Origin: Odoribacter sp. Z80
GTDB taxonomy: Bacteria > Bacteroidota > Bacteroidia > Bacteroidales > Marinifilaceae
Length of the DNA: 64,000 nucleotides
Assembly (NCBI RefSeq): GCF_009935865.1
Contig: NZ_QWEL01000012.1
Location: forward strand, 42,028 to 106,027
Direction: 5' to 3'
Shown here: piece by piece, positions 35,423-44,236 of the stretch
Numbering within the stretch: position 1 is the stretch's first letter
How the letters are laid out: every line of letters starts with the position of its first letter
Notes under the pieces: generated by a model
Databases searched by the model: none
Told to the model about the DNA's origin: nothing
Seen by the model: only the letters and a program-made list of their open reading frames with translations
Translations under genes and position numbers: made by a program

Positions 35423-37141
35423 TTAGCTGAACCAATACAGTTGTCCCAATGCGAACTTGGGAGCTGGTTTGGCATAAGCTTGTTTACCGTCTATAAATAC
35501 TTCAAAGGTTTCCGGATTGACGTCGATTTTCGGCATACTTCCATTCAGTACCATGTGAGGTTTGTTGATTTGCCGGCAACCATGCACGGGATAAACGATT
35601 CTCTGCAAGCCGTATTTTTCTTTAATTCCGGCATCGTGTGCGGCCCTGGAAACAAAAGAGATGCAGCTTTTGGGCTGGGCACCTCCGAAACTTCCGTACA
35701 TCGGACGGTAGTAAATAGGCTGGGGTGTGGGCAGGGATGCATTCGGGTCACCCATGCTGGCCCAGTTAATCATACCTCCTTTGATGACCATTTTCGGTTT
35801 TGTTCCGAAGAAAGCAGGTTCCCACAAAACGAGGTCGGCCATTTTGCCTTTTTCAATGGAACCTAAAATATCGGAGAAACCGTAGGTGATGGCGGGATTG
35901 ATGGTTAGTTTTGCGAGATAGCGCAGAATCCGGAAGTTGTCGTTGCTGTCTGAATCCTCTGCTAACTTCCCTCTCACTTGTTTCATGTAATCGGCCATCT
36001 GGAAGGCACGCGTGAAGTTTTCCCCCACTCGTCCCATTGCTTGCGAATCGGAAGAAATCATAGAGATAACTCCCAGATCATGGAGAATATTTTCTGCTGC
36101 CTGGGTTTCCGGACGGACACGGCTTTCAGCGAAGGAAACGTCGGATGGGATTTTGGGGTTGAGGTTATGGCATACCATAATCATATCGAACAATTCTGCC
36201 TGAGAGTTGATACCGAACGGCAGGGTGGGATTCGTGGATGATGGCAGGACATTGGCTAATGAGGCGACTTTCAGCAAGTCCGGGGCATGTCCTCCTCCGG
36301 CGCCTTCCGTATGGTAAGTGTGGATTGTCCGTCCGTCAATGGCAGCAATGGTGTCTTCTACATAACCGCCTTCATTGAGGGTATCGGTGTGGATGGCGAC
36401 CTGCACGTCATATTCCTCAGCAACGGCCATCGTTGCACGTATGGCGGCAGGTGTGCTGCCCCAGTCTTCGTGGACTTTAAATCCGCAGGCTCCGGCCATT
36501 ATCTGTTCGAACAACGGTTTGCGGACGGAGCAGTTTCCTTTGCCCAGAAGACCATAGTTTACAGGTAATCCCTCAATAGACTGGAGCATGCGTTTCATAT
36601 TCCAGGTGCCTGAGGTAATGGTTGTACCATTGCTTCCGTCGGTGGGACCTATCCCTCCGCCCACCAGGGTGGTTACTCCGTTGCTTAAACAATGGTAGGC
36701 CTGTTGCGGTGCAATCATGTGGACATGACCGTCGATGGCAGCCGGCGTCAGGATGAGATGTTCGCCGGAAATAGCGTCGGTTGCCGCTCCGGTCACCAGG
36801 TCTTTGCTCACTCCGCGCATGATATTCGGGTTACCGGATTTACCGATGCCTGCGATTTTCCCGTCTTTTATGCCGACATCTGCTTTGATAACGCCCAGTA
36901 TGGGGTCGATGATGGTTACATTGGTAATCACTAAATCCAGCGTTCCTCCTTCGGCGGTTGTTGTATTGGCTAAACCCATGCCGTCGCGCAGGGTTTTACC
37001 TCCGCCATAGACTACTTCGTCGCCATAAACACAACGGTCTTCCGTAATCTCTGCGTAAAGTCCGGTGTCTCCCAAACGTATTTTATCACCTACGGTGGGG
37101 CCATACAGGTCGTTGTATTGTTGTCTTGAGATTGTTGCCAT
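35423..37141 (-). CDS. ureC: Urease alpha (catalytic) subunit
   Basis: Catalytic subunit hydrolysing urea to ammonia and carbamate at a dinuclear nickel site. All ligands are present: H139 and H141 (IDGHVHMI), the carbamylated lysine K222 (GFKVHEDWG), H251 (AIHTDTLNE), H277 ([11 protein letters not shown]) and D365 (SSDSQAMG). The mobile flap carries C324-H325 ([14 protein letters not shown]), the site of thiol inhibitors. The length of 572 is typical of the three-subunit bacterial form. The enzyme looks fully active. Confidence 0.98.
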   Translation of the reverse strand: MATISRQQYNDLYGPTVGDKIRLGDTGLYAEITEDRCVYGDEVVYGGGKTLRDGMGLANTTTAEGGTLDLVITNVTIIDPILGVIKADVGIKDGKIAGIGKSGNPNIMRGVSKDLVTGAATDAISGEHLILTPAAIDGHVHMIAPQQAYHCLSNGVTTLVGGGIGPTDGSNGTTITSGTWNMKRMLQSIEGLPVNYGLLGKGNCSVRKPLFEQIMAGACGFKVHEDWGSTPAAIRATMAVAEEYDVQVAIHTDTLNEGGYVEDTIAAIDGRTIHTYHTEGAGGGHAPDLLKVASLANVLPSSTNPTLPFGINSQAELFDMIMVCHNLNPKIPSDVSFAESRVRPETQAAENILHDLGVISMISSDSQAMGRVGENFTRAFQMADYMKQVRGKLAEDSDSNDNFRILRYLAKLTINPAITYGFSDILGSIEKGKMADLVLWEPAFFGTKPKMVIKGGMINWASMGDPNASLPTPQPIYYRPMYGSFGGAQPKSCISFVSRAAHDAGIKEKYGLQRIVYPVHGCRQINKPHMVLNGSMPKIDVNPETFEVFIDGKQAYAKPAPKFALGQLYWFS

Positions 37142-37143
37142 AG

Positions 37144-37653
37144 TTATTTTTGTTTTTTATTTTTTTTCTGAAGTTCTGCTTCGGCAGTGGCTTCGTCCAT
37201 CATTTTAAATCCTAAGTTTTTTGCTCTTTCGATAGCCAATATCCGTTGGGGAAAGTAGGTTGGAGCATCTTCATCTCCGGTGAATCCCTGTACCAATCCG
37301 TTAAATCCCATTACATACTGCTTGCCGGAATAAGCTACGACTTCCACTTCTTTCTCATCTCCCGGTTCGAAGCGGATAGCGGTGGTTGACGGAATGTTCA
37401 GATGACACCCGTAGGCTTTTGCCCGGTCGAATTGTAAATAACGGTTTACTTCAAAGAAATGGAAGTGAGAACCCACCTGGATGGGGCGGTCGCCGGTGTT
37501 GCGGACTACTATCTTGGCCGTATATCTGCCTTCATTGTAGGTGATAGGCTGGTCACTCAGAATTTCACCACCGACGCCTACCCGCTGTTTAGGGGTAAAT
37601 CCGGGGGTTACAGATGGTTGTTTTGTTGTATTGGAGTTATTGTTTTTTGCCAT
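37144..37653 (-). CDS. ureB: Urease beta subunit, extended at both ends
   Basis: Small structural subunit of urease. The central domain is standard ([22 protein letters not shown] and [24 protein letters not shown]). At 169 residues it is longer than the 100-135 usual for separate UreB: about 25 extra residues rich in Asn/Lys/Thr precede the domain and roughly 45 follow it, ending in the charged tail QKKNKKQK. It starts seven bases after ureA and ends two before ureC. The role of the extensions is unknown. Confidence 0.95.
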   Translation of the reverse strand: MAKNNNSNTTKQPSVTPGFTPKQRVGVGGEILSDQPITYNEGRYTAKIVVRNTGDRPIQVGSHFHFFEVNRYLQFDRAKAYGCHLNIPSTTAIRFEPGDEKEVEVVAYSGKQYVMGFNGLVQGFTGDEDAPTYFPQRILAIERAKNLGFKMMDEATAEAELQKKNKKQK

Positions 37654-37660
37654 GGCCTTT

Positions 37661-37963
37661 TTATTTTATCGGGTGATGAATACTTACCAGACGGCTACCG
37701 TCAGTGAAGACAGCTTCGACCTGAATCAGGCTGATCATATCTGCCACTCCTTCCATCACATCGTCTTTGGTTAATACTTTTGTAGAATCAGTCATCACCT
37801 GTTCCAGGGTCTTGCCTTCACGGGCCCCTTCCAGAGCTGCCGAACTGATATAGGCTACAGCTTCCGGATAGTTCAGTTTGAGCCCTTTTGCTTTGCGCCG
37901 TTCGGCAATGGCGCCTAACGACAGCAACATGAGCTTGTCAATCTCTCGTGGTGTTAAATGCAT
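37661..37963 (-). CDS. ureA: Urease gamma subunit
   Basis: Smallest urease structural subunit, 100 residues, standard in length. It opens with [35 protein letters not shown] and includes [25 protein letters not shown], both family signatures. First gene of the minus-strand urease unit. I see no clean TAnnTTTG box upstream in the 258-base divergent spacer, so the urease promoter may deviate from consensus or depend on an activator. Confidence 0.96.
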   Translation of the reverse strand: MHLTPREIDKLMLLSLGAIAERRKAKGLKLNYPEAVAYISSAALEGAREGKTLEQVMTDSTKVLTKDDVMEGVADMISLIQVEAVFTDGSRLVSIHHPIK

Positions 37964-38171
37964 AGCTTTTATTTTTAATAGTTGTGTAAATGATTCAGGC
38001 AGATAAGTGGATTGCTCGGTCTGCTACAACACGAGAATTACGCTAAAATGTTCAAGTTGTTTCATATTCTGCGGGAATAATGAATCTGTTTAAGAAGAAA
38101 AGAAATAAACAGGCAACAGAGGCAGGTTTAAAACTTTCTAAAATATGTAACGTAGAAATGCACATGAGTTT

Positions 38172-38201
38172 AATATTTGTAAAATGTGGAAAACAAATAT
38201 T
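38172..38201. promoter_or_regulatory. Inverted repeat upstream of the TonB receptor, possible operator
   Basis: AATATTTGT and ACAAATATT form a perfect 9-bp inverted repeat separated by 12 bases, with arm centres 21 bases apart (two helical turns), ending 20 bases before the receptor ATG. Such spacing suits a dimeric or tetrameric repressor. The left arm also resembles a -7 box (AATATTTG). No other clear signal is seen in the divergent urease/TonB spacer. Confidence 0.4.
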
Positions 38202-38221
38202 GATGCCCTATTATAGCAAGC

Positions 38222-40285
38222 ATGAAACTGAAATTTTTACGTGATACGATATTCCTGCTTTGGTTTGCCGTTATTTTTTGTATGGAAACCTATGCTTATA
38301 CCGGTGTTGCAGATACGGTTCTGAACATGGGGGAAGTGGTGGTGACGGGTTCCCGCACTGAGCGGCCGCTTTCTCAGAGTCCGGGCAGTATTCAGGTTGT
38401 TACTCCTTTATTGTTACGGCATAGTCCCGCTCAAAATGTAGACGATATCCTGGCGATGATTTCGGGAGTTAATACAACTCGTTCGGATGGCATCAGCAAT
38501 ATACATAGTAACGTTAGTATCCGTGGACTTGCCGGAGATGAACAGGGAAGGACGTTAGTACTGTTTGACGGGATTCCCATCAATACTTCCGATGAAGGGG
38601 GAGTAAATTGGAATAGTATTCATGTGGATAACGTCCAGCGTATAGAGGTGTTTAAAGGGCCTGGCTCTTCACTTTACGGAAATAACGCAATGGGAGGGGT
38701 GATTAACATTATCAGTAAAAAGCCGCTTTCCCCATTGTCGGTTTATGCTTCCGGAGCGTATGGTTCTCTGAATACGTGGAAGAGTAGCTTGTCTCTTTCC
38801 AGCCGTCTTAACAAGCAATTTGCCGTGTTTCTTTCGGGGTATTATAATCAGAGCGATGGGTTTAATCATGTTCCCGATAGTTTGAGGACTGAACCGGATT
38901 ACAGTGTGGCTCGTTTTATGAAAGAGGGCGGGGTGTGTACCAAACTGCTGTATACTCCACTGTCTTTTTTCAATATGGAACTGTTTTATGATTTATATCA
39001 GGATAAAAGAGGGGAGGGCGAGAAAATAAAGGCACCGGACGGAGAGTATCGTCATTTTAACCATCATCGGATACAAGGGCGTTTGTACGGTGGTGGCGGG
39101 AAATTTTCTTATCAGGTTGCTTTGTATTTTCAACGTCAGGATTATTTTAAACTGGATGAGCGGATAAAAGGTACGGCTTATCAGCGTTTTGATGTCAGAT
39201 CCGACCGGGATGACTGGGGGGGGATTATGCATTTGCGATGGAGTGGCAAGTTCAATGACCTGGCTGTTGGCGGGGAGTTTAAAAACGGTAGTATTGACGG
39301 AGGAGACCATTATGTCACGTCGCCGGATGAGGTGCTTAACAGGGGTACAATCCGTATGGTTTCCGTATTTGCCCGGGATGAACTGAACCTGTTGCATGGA
39401 AAAATCTGGTTGCAGTTTGCCTTGCGGTATGATAATGCTTATTTTCATAAAGGCTGGTTTGAAGCAAACGGGGAAAATGTTGCTGATTTTAATAGCTATA
39501 ACGGAAGATTAAAAAGCAACCGGTGGGAACATTTCTCTCCTCGTGCAGCCTTGCGCTATAATCCGGCCGAAACAATATCCGCTTATGTTTCTTATTCGCA
39601 GGGATTCCGGGCTTCCATTCTGGATGACCTTTGCCGTTCAGGCTGGATGTGGATTGGTCCTAAAATTGCTAATCCGGAGCTGGGACCGGAACAAATAGAT
39701 AATTACGAAATCGGCGGGACTTTCCGTTTGATTCCGGGGTTGTCCCTGTCTCCTTCATTTTACTATGCCAAAGGAAAGGATTTTTTGTATTATGTAGCTA
39801 CCGGAGAAAAAATGTGGGGGAAAAGGGACATTTTTCAACGGCAGAATATTTCTGAAGTGGAGGTGAAAGGAGTGGAGGCCGATTTGGATTATACGCTATC
39901 AGGCCGATGGAAAATGAATCTTAATTATTCTTATAATATTCCTGAGGTGAAGCGTTTTGAGAAAAATCCGGAACTGAATCATAAGCTTCTGACCTATACT
40001 CCGAAAAATCAGTTAAAAGGTTATATTCTCTGGACAGGAGGAATTGCGGATGTCATGTTGCGGGGACGTTACAAATCGAGACAGTATACTTCAGAAGACA
40101 ATTCTTCTCACATTGAAGGGTTTACGGTTTGGGATATGCAGGTTTCCCGGTGGTTTGTTCGGCGCCGCTTGTATGTCGGAGGGGAGGTGATTAATATTTT
40201 CAACAACCGTCATATGAATACGAAAGAGTACAGGTCGGCCGGCCGGTTGATAAATGTTAAGCTGGCGGTCAGTATCAACCGGTAG
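38222..40285 (+). CDS. TonB-dependent outer membrane receptor (BtuB-size), putative metal-chelate uptake
   Basis: A 687-residue receptor: signal peptide (about 1-25), plug domain opening MGEVVVTGSRTERPLSQSPGSIQVV and including VSIRGLAGDEQGRTLVLFDG and VFKGPGSSLYGNNAMGGVINII, then a 22-strand-type barrel. It is compact like BtuB or siderophore receptors, not a SusC protein. Its last residue is Arg rather than the common aromatic. It begins a five-gene unit with a FecB-type binding lipoprotein, permease, ATPase and TsaA-FmdE fusion, and is divergent from urease. Cargo is unproven; nickel or another metal chelate is my inference. Confidence 0.9.
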   Translation: MKLKFLRDTIFLLWFAVIFCMETYAYTGVADTVLNMGEVVVTGSRTERPLSQSPGSIQVVTPLLLRHSPAQNVDDILAMISGVNTTRSDGISNIHSNVSIRGLAGDEQGRTLVLFDGIPINTSDEGGVNWNSIHVDNVQRIEVFKGPGSSLYGNNAMGGVINIISKKPLSPLSVYASGAYGSLNTWKSSLSLSSRLNKQFAVFLSGYYNQSDGFNHVPDSLRTEPDYSVARFMKEGGVCTKLLYTPLSFFNMELFYDLYQDKRGEGEKIKAPDGEYRHFNHHRIQGRLYGGGGKFSYQVALYFQRQDYFKLDERIKGTAYQRFDVRSDRDDWGGIMHLRWSGKFNDLAVGGEFKNGSIDGGDHYVTSPDEVLNRGTIRMVSVFARDELNLLHGKIWLQFALRYDNAYFHKGWFEANGENVADFNSYNGRLKSNRWEHFSPRAALRYNPAETISAYVSYSQGFRASILDDLCRSGWMWIGPKIANPELGPEQIDNYEIGGTFRLIPGLSLSPSFYYAKGKDFLYYVATGEKMWGKRDIFQRQNISEVEVKGVEADLDYTLSGRWKMNLNYSYNIPEVKRFEKNPELNHKLLTYTPKNQLKGYILWTGGIADVMLRGRYKSRQYTSEDNSSHIEGFTVWDMQVSRWFVRRRLYVGGEVINIFNNRHMNTKEYRSAGRLINVKLAVSINR

Positions 40286-40322
40286 GTTACTTTATGAATT
40301 TGATGTTTTATCGGAAGCTGTT

Positions 40323-41414
40323 ATGAAAGTTTTATATTGTATTCTTATTTTAGGATGTTGCTGTGCCTGCGGAGGGCAAGGAAAGCATAAGACTTTTTCG
40401 CGGGAAATGAAAGACGCTTTGGGGCGGCAGGTTGCTTTGCCCGATACTGTACGCAATATTGTCTGCATCCGGGCCTCGGCTATACGTTTGGTTACGTATG
40501 CGGGAGGAGCGGATTTGATTTGCGGAGTGGAAGAGCAGGAATCCAGGGAGCAGGTGTTTACGCATTTGTTTGCCCATCCGGGGCTTAGGCAGAAGGCCGT
40601 CATCGGACCTTCGATGGGAGGTGACCCGGAATTGATTATGGCTGCCGCTCCCGATGTGATTTTCATGTCAACGACTACGGCCGGAGATGCGGATGCTTTG
40701 CAACAACGGACCGGCATACCGGTGTTTACTATTGAATATGGGGATATCGGGCGCAATCGTCAGACATTCTACAGTTCTTTACGTTCTATCGGCGAGGTAT
40801 TGGGTACAAGACAACGGGTGGATAGCCTTATTCGGTATACCGACCGGCAGATTGGCGAATTGACACGGCGGGCAAAGACATCGGGAGAGGTTCCCCGGAT
40901 TTATGTCGGAGGTATTTCGTATAAAGGACAGAAAGGCATTACCTCCACTGACCCTTATTATGCAGCTTTTGATTTTCTGAAAGCCGGAAATGTGGCTGCG
41001 GGGATAGACTCTGCTTACGTGTCTCCGATTACGGGGACTTATATTGATTGGGAACAATTGGCCGATTGGGACCCGCAGGTCATTTTTGTAGATACGGACG
41101 GTTTGCCTTTGGTGATGGAGGAATTCAAGGCTCGTCAGGGGGCTAACCGTTTGTTGACTGCTTACCGCGAGAAGCGGATTTATACTTTGTGGCCCTATAA
41201 TAATCATCATACCAATTTTGAAGTAATGCTGATCAATGCCTGGATTGCGGGGAAGGTACTTTTTCCCGGACAGTTTTCGGATATTGACGCGGACGATAAA
41301 GCGAATGAGATACTTGCTGCTTTTGTCGGCAGACCGGTAGCGGACAGCCTGGTCCGGAAGTGGGGAAGATGCCGGAATGTTTTTGCAGGGGATGTTCCTC
41401 CGGCAGTGCAATGA
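40323..41414 (+). CDS. Periplasmic metal-chelate binding lipoprotein (FecB/BtuF class)
   Basis: A 363-residue lipoprotein with a cysteine-rich lipobox (LILGCCCACGG). It has the type III binding-protein fold: LGRQVALPDTVRNIVCI, then AAPDVIFMSTTTAGD, RQTFYSSLRSIGEVLGT and the C-terminal WPYNNHHTNFEVMLINAWIAG. I start it at the ATG before MKVLYCIL, since an upstream ATG lies inside the receptor gene. The histidine pair in NNHHTNFE could face the ligand site. It hands cargo to the FecCD permease encoded next, with ATGA overlap. Ligand unknown. Confidence 0.9.
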   Translation: MKVLYCILILGCCCACGGQGKHKTFSREMKDALGRQVALPDTVRNIVCIRASAIRLVTYAGGADLICGVEEQESREQVFTHLFAHPGLRQKAVIGPSMGGDPELIMAAAPDVIFMSTTTAGDADALQQRTGIPVFTIEYGDIGRNRQTFYSSLRSIGEVLGTRQRVDSLIRYTDRQIGELTRRAKTSGEVPRIYVGGISYKGQKGITSTDPYYAAFDFLKAGNVAAGIDSAYVSPITGTYIDWEQLADWDPQVIFVDTDGLPLVMEEFKARQGANRLLTAYREKRIYTLWPYNNHHTNFEVMLINAWIAGKVLFPGQFSDIDADDKANEILAAFVGRPVADSLVRKWGRCRNVFAGDVPPAVQ

Positions 41415-42493
41415 ATCAATCAGTAAATGCTGTACGAATGGATAATGAAATTCTGATTCAATATAGGAAATACAGGAGCCGGAGTGTCCGTTTTATTTTG
41501 CTTCTGTTGGTTCTGCTCGGAGTCATTTGTTGTGTCGCTCTTATTGCAGGTTCCCACCGGATCACTCCATCCGATTTCTGGGCCTTATTTACGGGGGAGG
41601 GGACGGAGATGAACCGCCAGATTGTCCTGAATATCCGTTTACCCCGGATGCTGGCTACGGTCATTACCGGTGTTATCCTTTCCGTCTCAGGAGCTGTCAT
41701 GCAGATTCTGTTGCGTAATCCTCTGGCGTCCCCTTATACATTAGGAATCTCTAATGCAGCGGCTTTCGGTGCATCCTTTGGGATTGTTTTTCTGGGCGCC
41801 GGGGCAGGGTGGGTACGTTCTTCTGAGCTTTTTATGGTTACGAATCCGTATGTTGTTACCCTTTCCGCTTTTCTGGGCAGTTTGCTGGGACTGGCTATTA
41901 TCTTGCTTATTGTCCGGGTAAAACAGGCTTCTGCTGAAATTATTATTCTGTCCGGTGTGATTATCAATTCGCTTTTCGGGGCGGGAATTGCTGTTATGCA
42001 ATATGTGGCGGATAGTGTGCAATTGGCTTCCATTGTTTTCTGGAATTTTGGTGATTTAGGACGCGGAGACTGGCAAAAATTGTTTTTCCTGGTGGTCGTC
42101 CTAATGCCGGCTTTGATATATTTTTATTATAAGCGGTGGGATTATAAAGTCTTGGGCTTTGGTGACGATTATGCCCGGAGTATGGGAGTTTTTCCCCATC
42201 GTTTGCGGATTATCGGGTTGGTAACTACTTCCCTGATTACGGCTGCAGCTGTTTCTTTTTTCGGGGTAATCGCTTTTGTCGGTTTAGTGGTGCCGCATAT
42301 CGTCCGCAAGTTTATCGGGAATAACGAAGAATTTCTGATTACCGGTTCCGCTGTGTTCGGGGGGATGTTTCTGTTGCTGTGTGATACGGTTGCCCGGACG
42401 GTCATTTCTCCCGTTATCCTTCCTGTGGGCATCCTGACTTCTTTTTTCGGGGTTCCCTTGTTTTTGTTTTTGTTGACAAGAAAAAAAATCTGA
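41411..42493 (+). CDS. FecCD-family ABC permease
   Basis: Inner-membrane permease of a type II importer, about 360 residues with some ten helices. Characteristic segments are LNIRLPRMLATVITGVILSVSGAVMQ and RNPLASPYTLGISNAAAFGASFG, and near the C-terminus the coupling region GVIAFVGLVVPHIVRKFIG. The start at MNQSVNAV overlaps the binding-protein stop as ATGA; an ORF extending 17 codons further is likely non-coding. A homodimer is expected since only one permease gene is present. Confidence 0.94.
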   Translation: MNQSVNAVRMDNEILIQYRKYRSRSVRFILLLLVLLGVICCVALIAGSHRITPSDFWALFTGEGTEMNRQIVLNIRLPRMLATVITGVILSVSGAVMQILLRNPLASPYTLGISNAAAFGASFGIVFLGAGAGWVRSSELFMVTNPYVVTLSAFLGSLLGLAIILLIVRVKQASAEIIILSGVIINSLFGAGIAVMQYVADSVQLASIVFWNFGDLGRGDWQKLFFLVVVLMPALIYFYYKRWDYKVLGFGDDYARSMGVFPHRLRIIGLVTTSLITAAAVSFFGVIAFVGLVVPHIVRKFIGNNEEFLITGSAVFGGMFLLLCDTVARTVISPVILPVGILTSFFGVPLFLFLLTRKKI

Positions 42494-42512
42494 CTATTTC
42501 ATTTTACCGGCA

Positions 42513-43265
42513 ATGCAAATTAAAGTAGAGGATATTTCTTTTGATTACAGTGGTTTTATGGCTTTGAACCATGTCTCTTTTGAAGTGAATTCCGGTGATA
42601 TGCTGGCTATTATCGGACAAAACGGGTCGGGGAAGAGTACTTTGTTAAAATGTCTCAACCGCATACTGAGGGTGGAGAGGGGGACTATCCGGATTGGGTC
42701 TGCGCTTTTGAAAGATTATTCTTCTAGTCAACTGGCCCGCACAATTGCCTATATTCCTCAGTCCGGAGAGGTGGTGGAGGGTATGAGTGTGTTTGATACC
42801 GTTTTATTGGGAAGGAAGCCTTACATAGGTAACAAGCCGGGTGCAGCCGATATGAAGCTGGTTGTCCGGTTGCTGGAGCGTTTGGAGCTGCAAACAGTGG
42901 CTATGCGCAATCTTAATACCTTGAGCGGAGGACAACAGCAGCGTGTATATATAGCACGGGCACTGGCACAGCAACCTGCCGTTCTGTTACTGGACGAGCC
43001 TATCGCTAATTTGGATATGAACCATCAGATGAAAGTGATGAAGCTGTTGCAACAGCTTGCTTCGGAAGGATTGATTGTGGTTATTACGATTCATGATATC
43101 AATATGGCGGCCCGTTTCTGTAATAAAGCCCTGATGCTGAAGCACGGCGGAGTGTTTGCTTCCGGCTGCCGTTCCGTTTATACTCCGGAAAACGTAGAAA
43201 ATCTGTATGATATGCAAGTGGATGTCATACATCACAAAAATGGAATCTGCATTATTCCGCAATGA
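42513..43265 (+). CDS. ABC importer ATPase (FecE/BtuD class)
   Basis: ATPase subunit, 250 residues. Walker A is GQNGSGKSTLL, the signature LSGGQQQRVYIARALAQ, Walker B LLLDEPIANLD and the H-loop ITIHDINMAARF. It pairs with the FecCD permease just upstream. Normal in length and motifs. Confidence 0.95.
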   Translation: MQIKVEDISFDYSGFMALNHVSFEVNSGDMLAIIGQNGSGKSTLLKCLNRILRVERGTIRIGSALLKDYSSSQLARTIAYIPQSGEVVEGMSVFDTVLLGRKPYIGNKPGAADMKLVVRLLERLELQTVAMRNLNTLSGGQQQRVYIARALAQQPAVLLLDEPIANLDMNHQMKVMKLLQQLASEGLIVVITIHDINMAARFCNKALMLKHGGVFASGCRSVYTPENVENLYDMQVDVIHHKNGICIIPQ

Positions 43266-43299
43266 TAAATACTTGATCTAGGATTAATAATGATATAAA

Positions 43300-44199
43300 A
43301 TGATGTTCAAAGGATTAACTGTATTGCTTATGATTGTTTTGGAACCGATTGGTTATGTTCGAAATGCTTGCCAGGAAAGTCAGGCCCCGGAGGCAATCAA
43401 AAAAGAGATCTCTGAAATAGAGATTTTACCCGGATATGCGGAAGGTTTGCGAGGTATTGAACAGTGTGAATTTTTAGATATGGTATTTGCTTTTCACCAG
43501 GAAAAGCGTACGGAGTTGCAAACCCGGCTCCGGACCGGGGAAACTACCGGAGTATTTGCTTCGCGTTCGCCTCGCCGGCCCAATCATTTGGGAGTGACTA
43601 CCGTGAAATTACTCGGACGGGAGGGGAATATCCTTCGCGTCGGGGGGGCGGATGCGCTTGACGGTTCGCCGGTGGTTGATATTAAATATTGCGATACCTC
43701 TGTTTTGGAGTGGTGGAGTGTGCATGACAGCATTCGGATGAGTTCGCCGCGTGTTGACATTGTTGGAAACATTATGGCCGGTGATACGCGGGTATTATTG
43801 TTGAAAGCAGCCCAGTTGCACGGGCATGTTTGTCCGGGCCTGGCTCTTGGGGTGATGGGAGCTGTGAAGGTGATGCAGAAGGTTATAACCTCCGGGGAAG
43901 ACATCCGGGATTACACGCTTTTTTCCGGAATGCAGAATTGTCCGATAGACGGAGCCTTGTTTGTCACGGGGTGTACTCCGGGAACGAATCGTTTTGTGAT
44001 GGGTAGTCCGGGAAATGACTGCTTCTATGTCATGAATAAAGCCGGCAAGGGATGGAAAGTGACCCTAAAAGATACTAACCGGGAATACATCCAACGACAC
44101 CTTTCCGACGGCTTGAGTCCCGTTGCCAGGGGATTGGCCGTTCTGGACATGGATTTCGATGAATTATTGATTCTGGAGCCGGTAGAGGAGAAGCAGTAA
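43300..44199 (+). CDS. TsaA/TrmO-like domain fused to FmdE-like domain
   Basis: A 299-residue two-domain protein. Residues about 13-130 match the TsaA/TrmO family (LEPIGYVRNACQES, GVFASRSPRRPNHLGVT, ALDGSPVVDIKY); TrmO methylates N6 of t6A37 in tRNA using SAM. Residues about 160-295 match the FmdE family named from formylmethanofuran dehydrogenase subunit E. HGHVCPG is at 174-180 and Cys214/Cys225 (MQNCPIDGALFVTGC) are candidate metal ligands. As last gene of a metal-type uptake unit, it may modify or trap the imported metal or cofactor. That role is inference; both domain matches are clear. Confidence 0.82.
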   Translation: MMFKGLTVLLMIVLEPIGYVRNACQESQAPEAIKKEISEIEILPGYAEGLRGIEQCEFLDMVFAFHQEKRTELQTRLRTGETTGVFASRSPRRPNHLGVTTVKLLGREGNILRVGGADALDGSPVVDIKYCDTSVLEWWSVHDSIRMSSPRVDIVGNIMAGDTRVLLLKAAQLHGHVCPGLALGVMGAVKVMQKVITSGEDIRDYTLFSGMQNCPIDGALFVTGCTPGTNRFVMGSPGNDCFYVMNKAGKGWKVTLKDTNREYIQRHLSDGLSPVARGLAVLDMDFDELLILEPVEEKQ

Positions 44200-44200
44200 T

Positions 44201-44234
44201 AAAAAAACCGTTCCACAATTGGAACGGTTTTTTA
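44201..44234. terminator. Bidirectional terminator between the metal uptake unit and nqrF
   Basis: CCGTTCCA / TGGAACGG, a perfect 8-bp stem with a CAAT loop, flanked by A7 on the left and T6 on the right. It can therefore end transcription from both convergent units. Confidence 0.88.
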
Positions 44235-44236
44235 TT

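Noticed and set aside
37964..38221. Cobalamin, NiCo or other metal riboswitch in the urease/TonB divergent spacer
   Set aside because: I could not find the B12 box or NiCo internal-loop sequences. Only an inverted repeat stands out.
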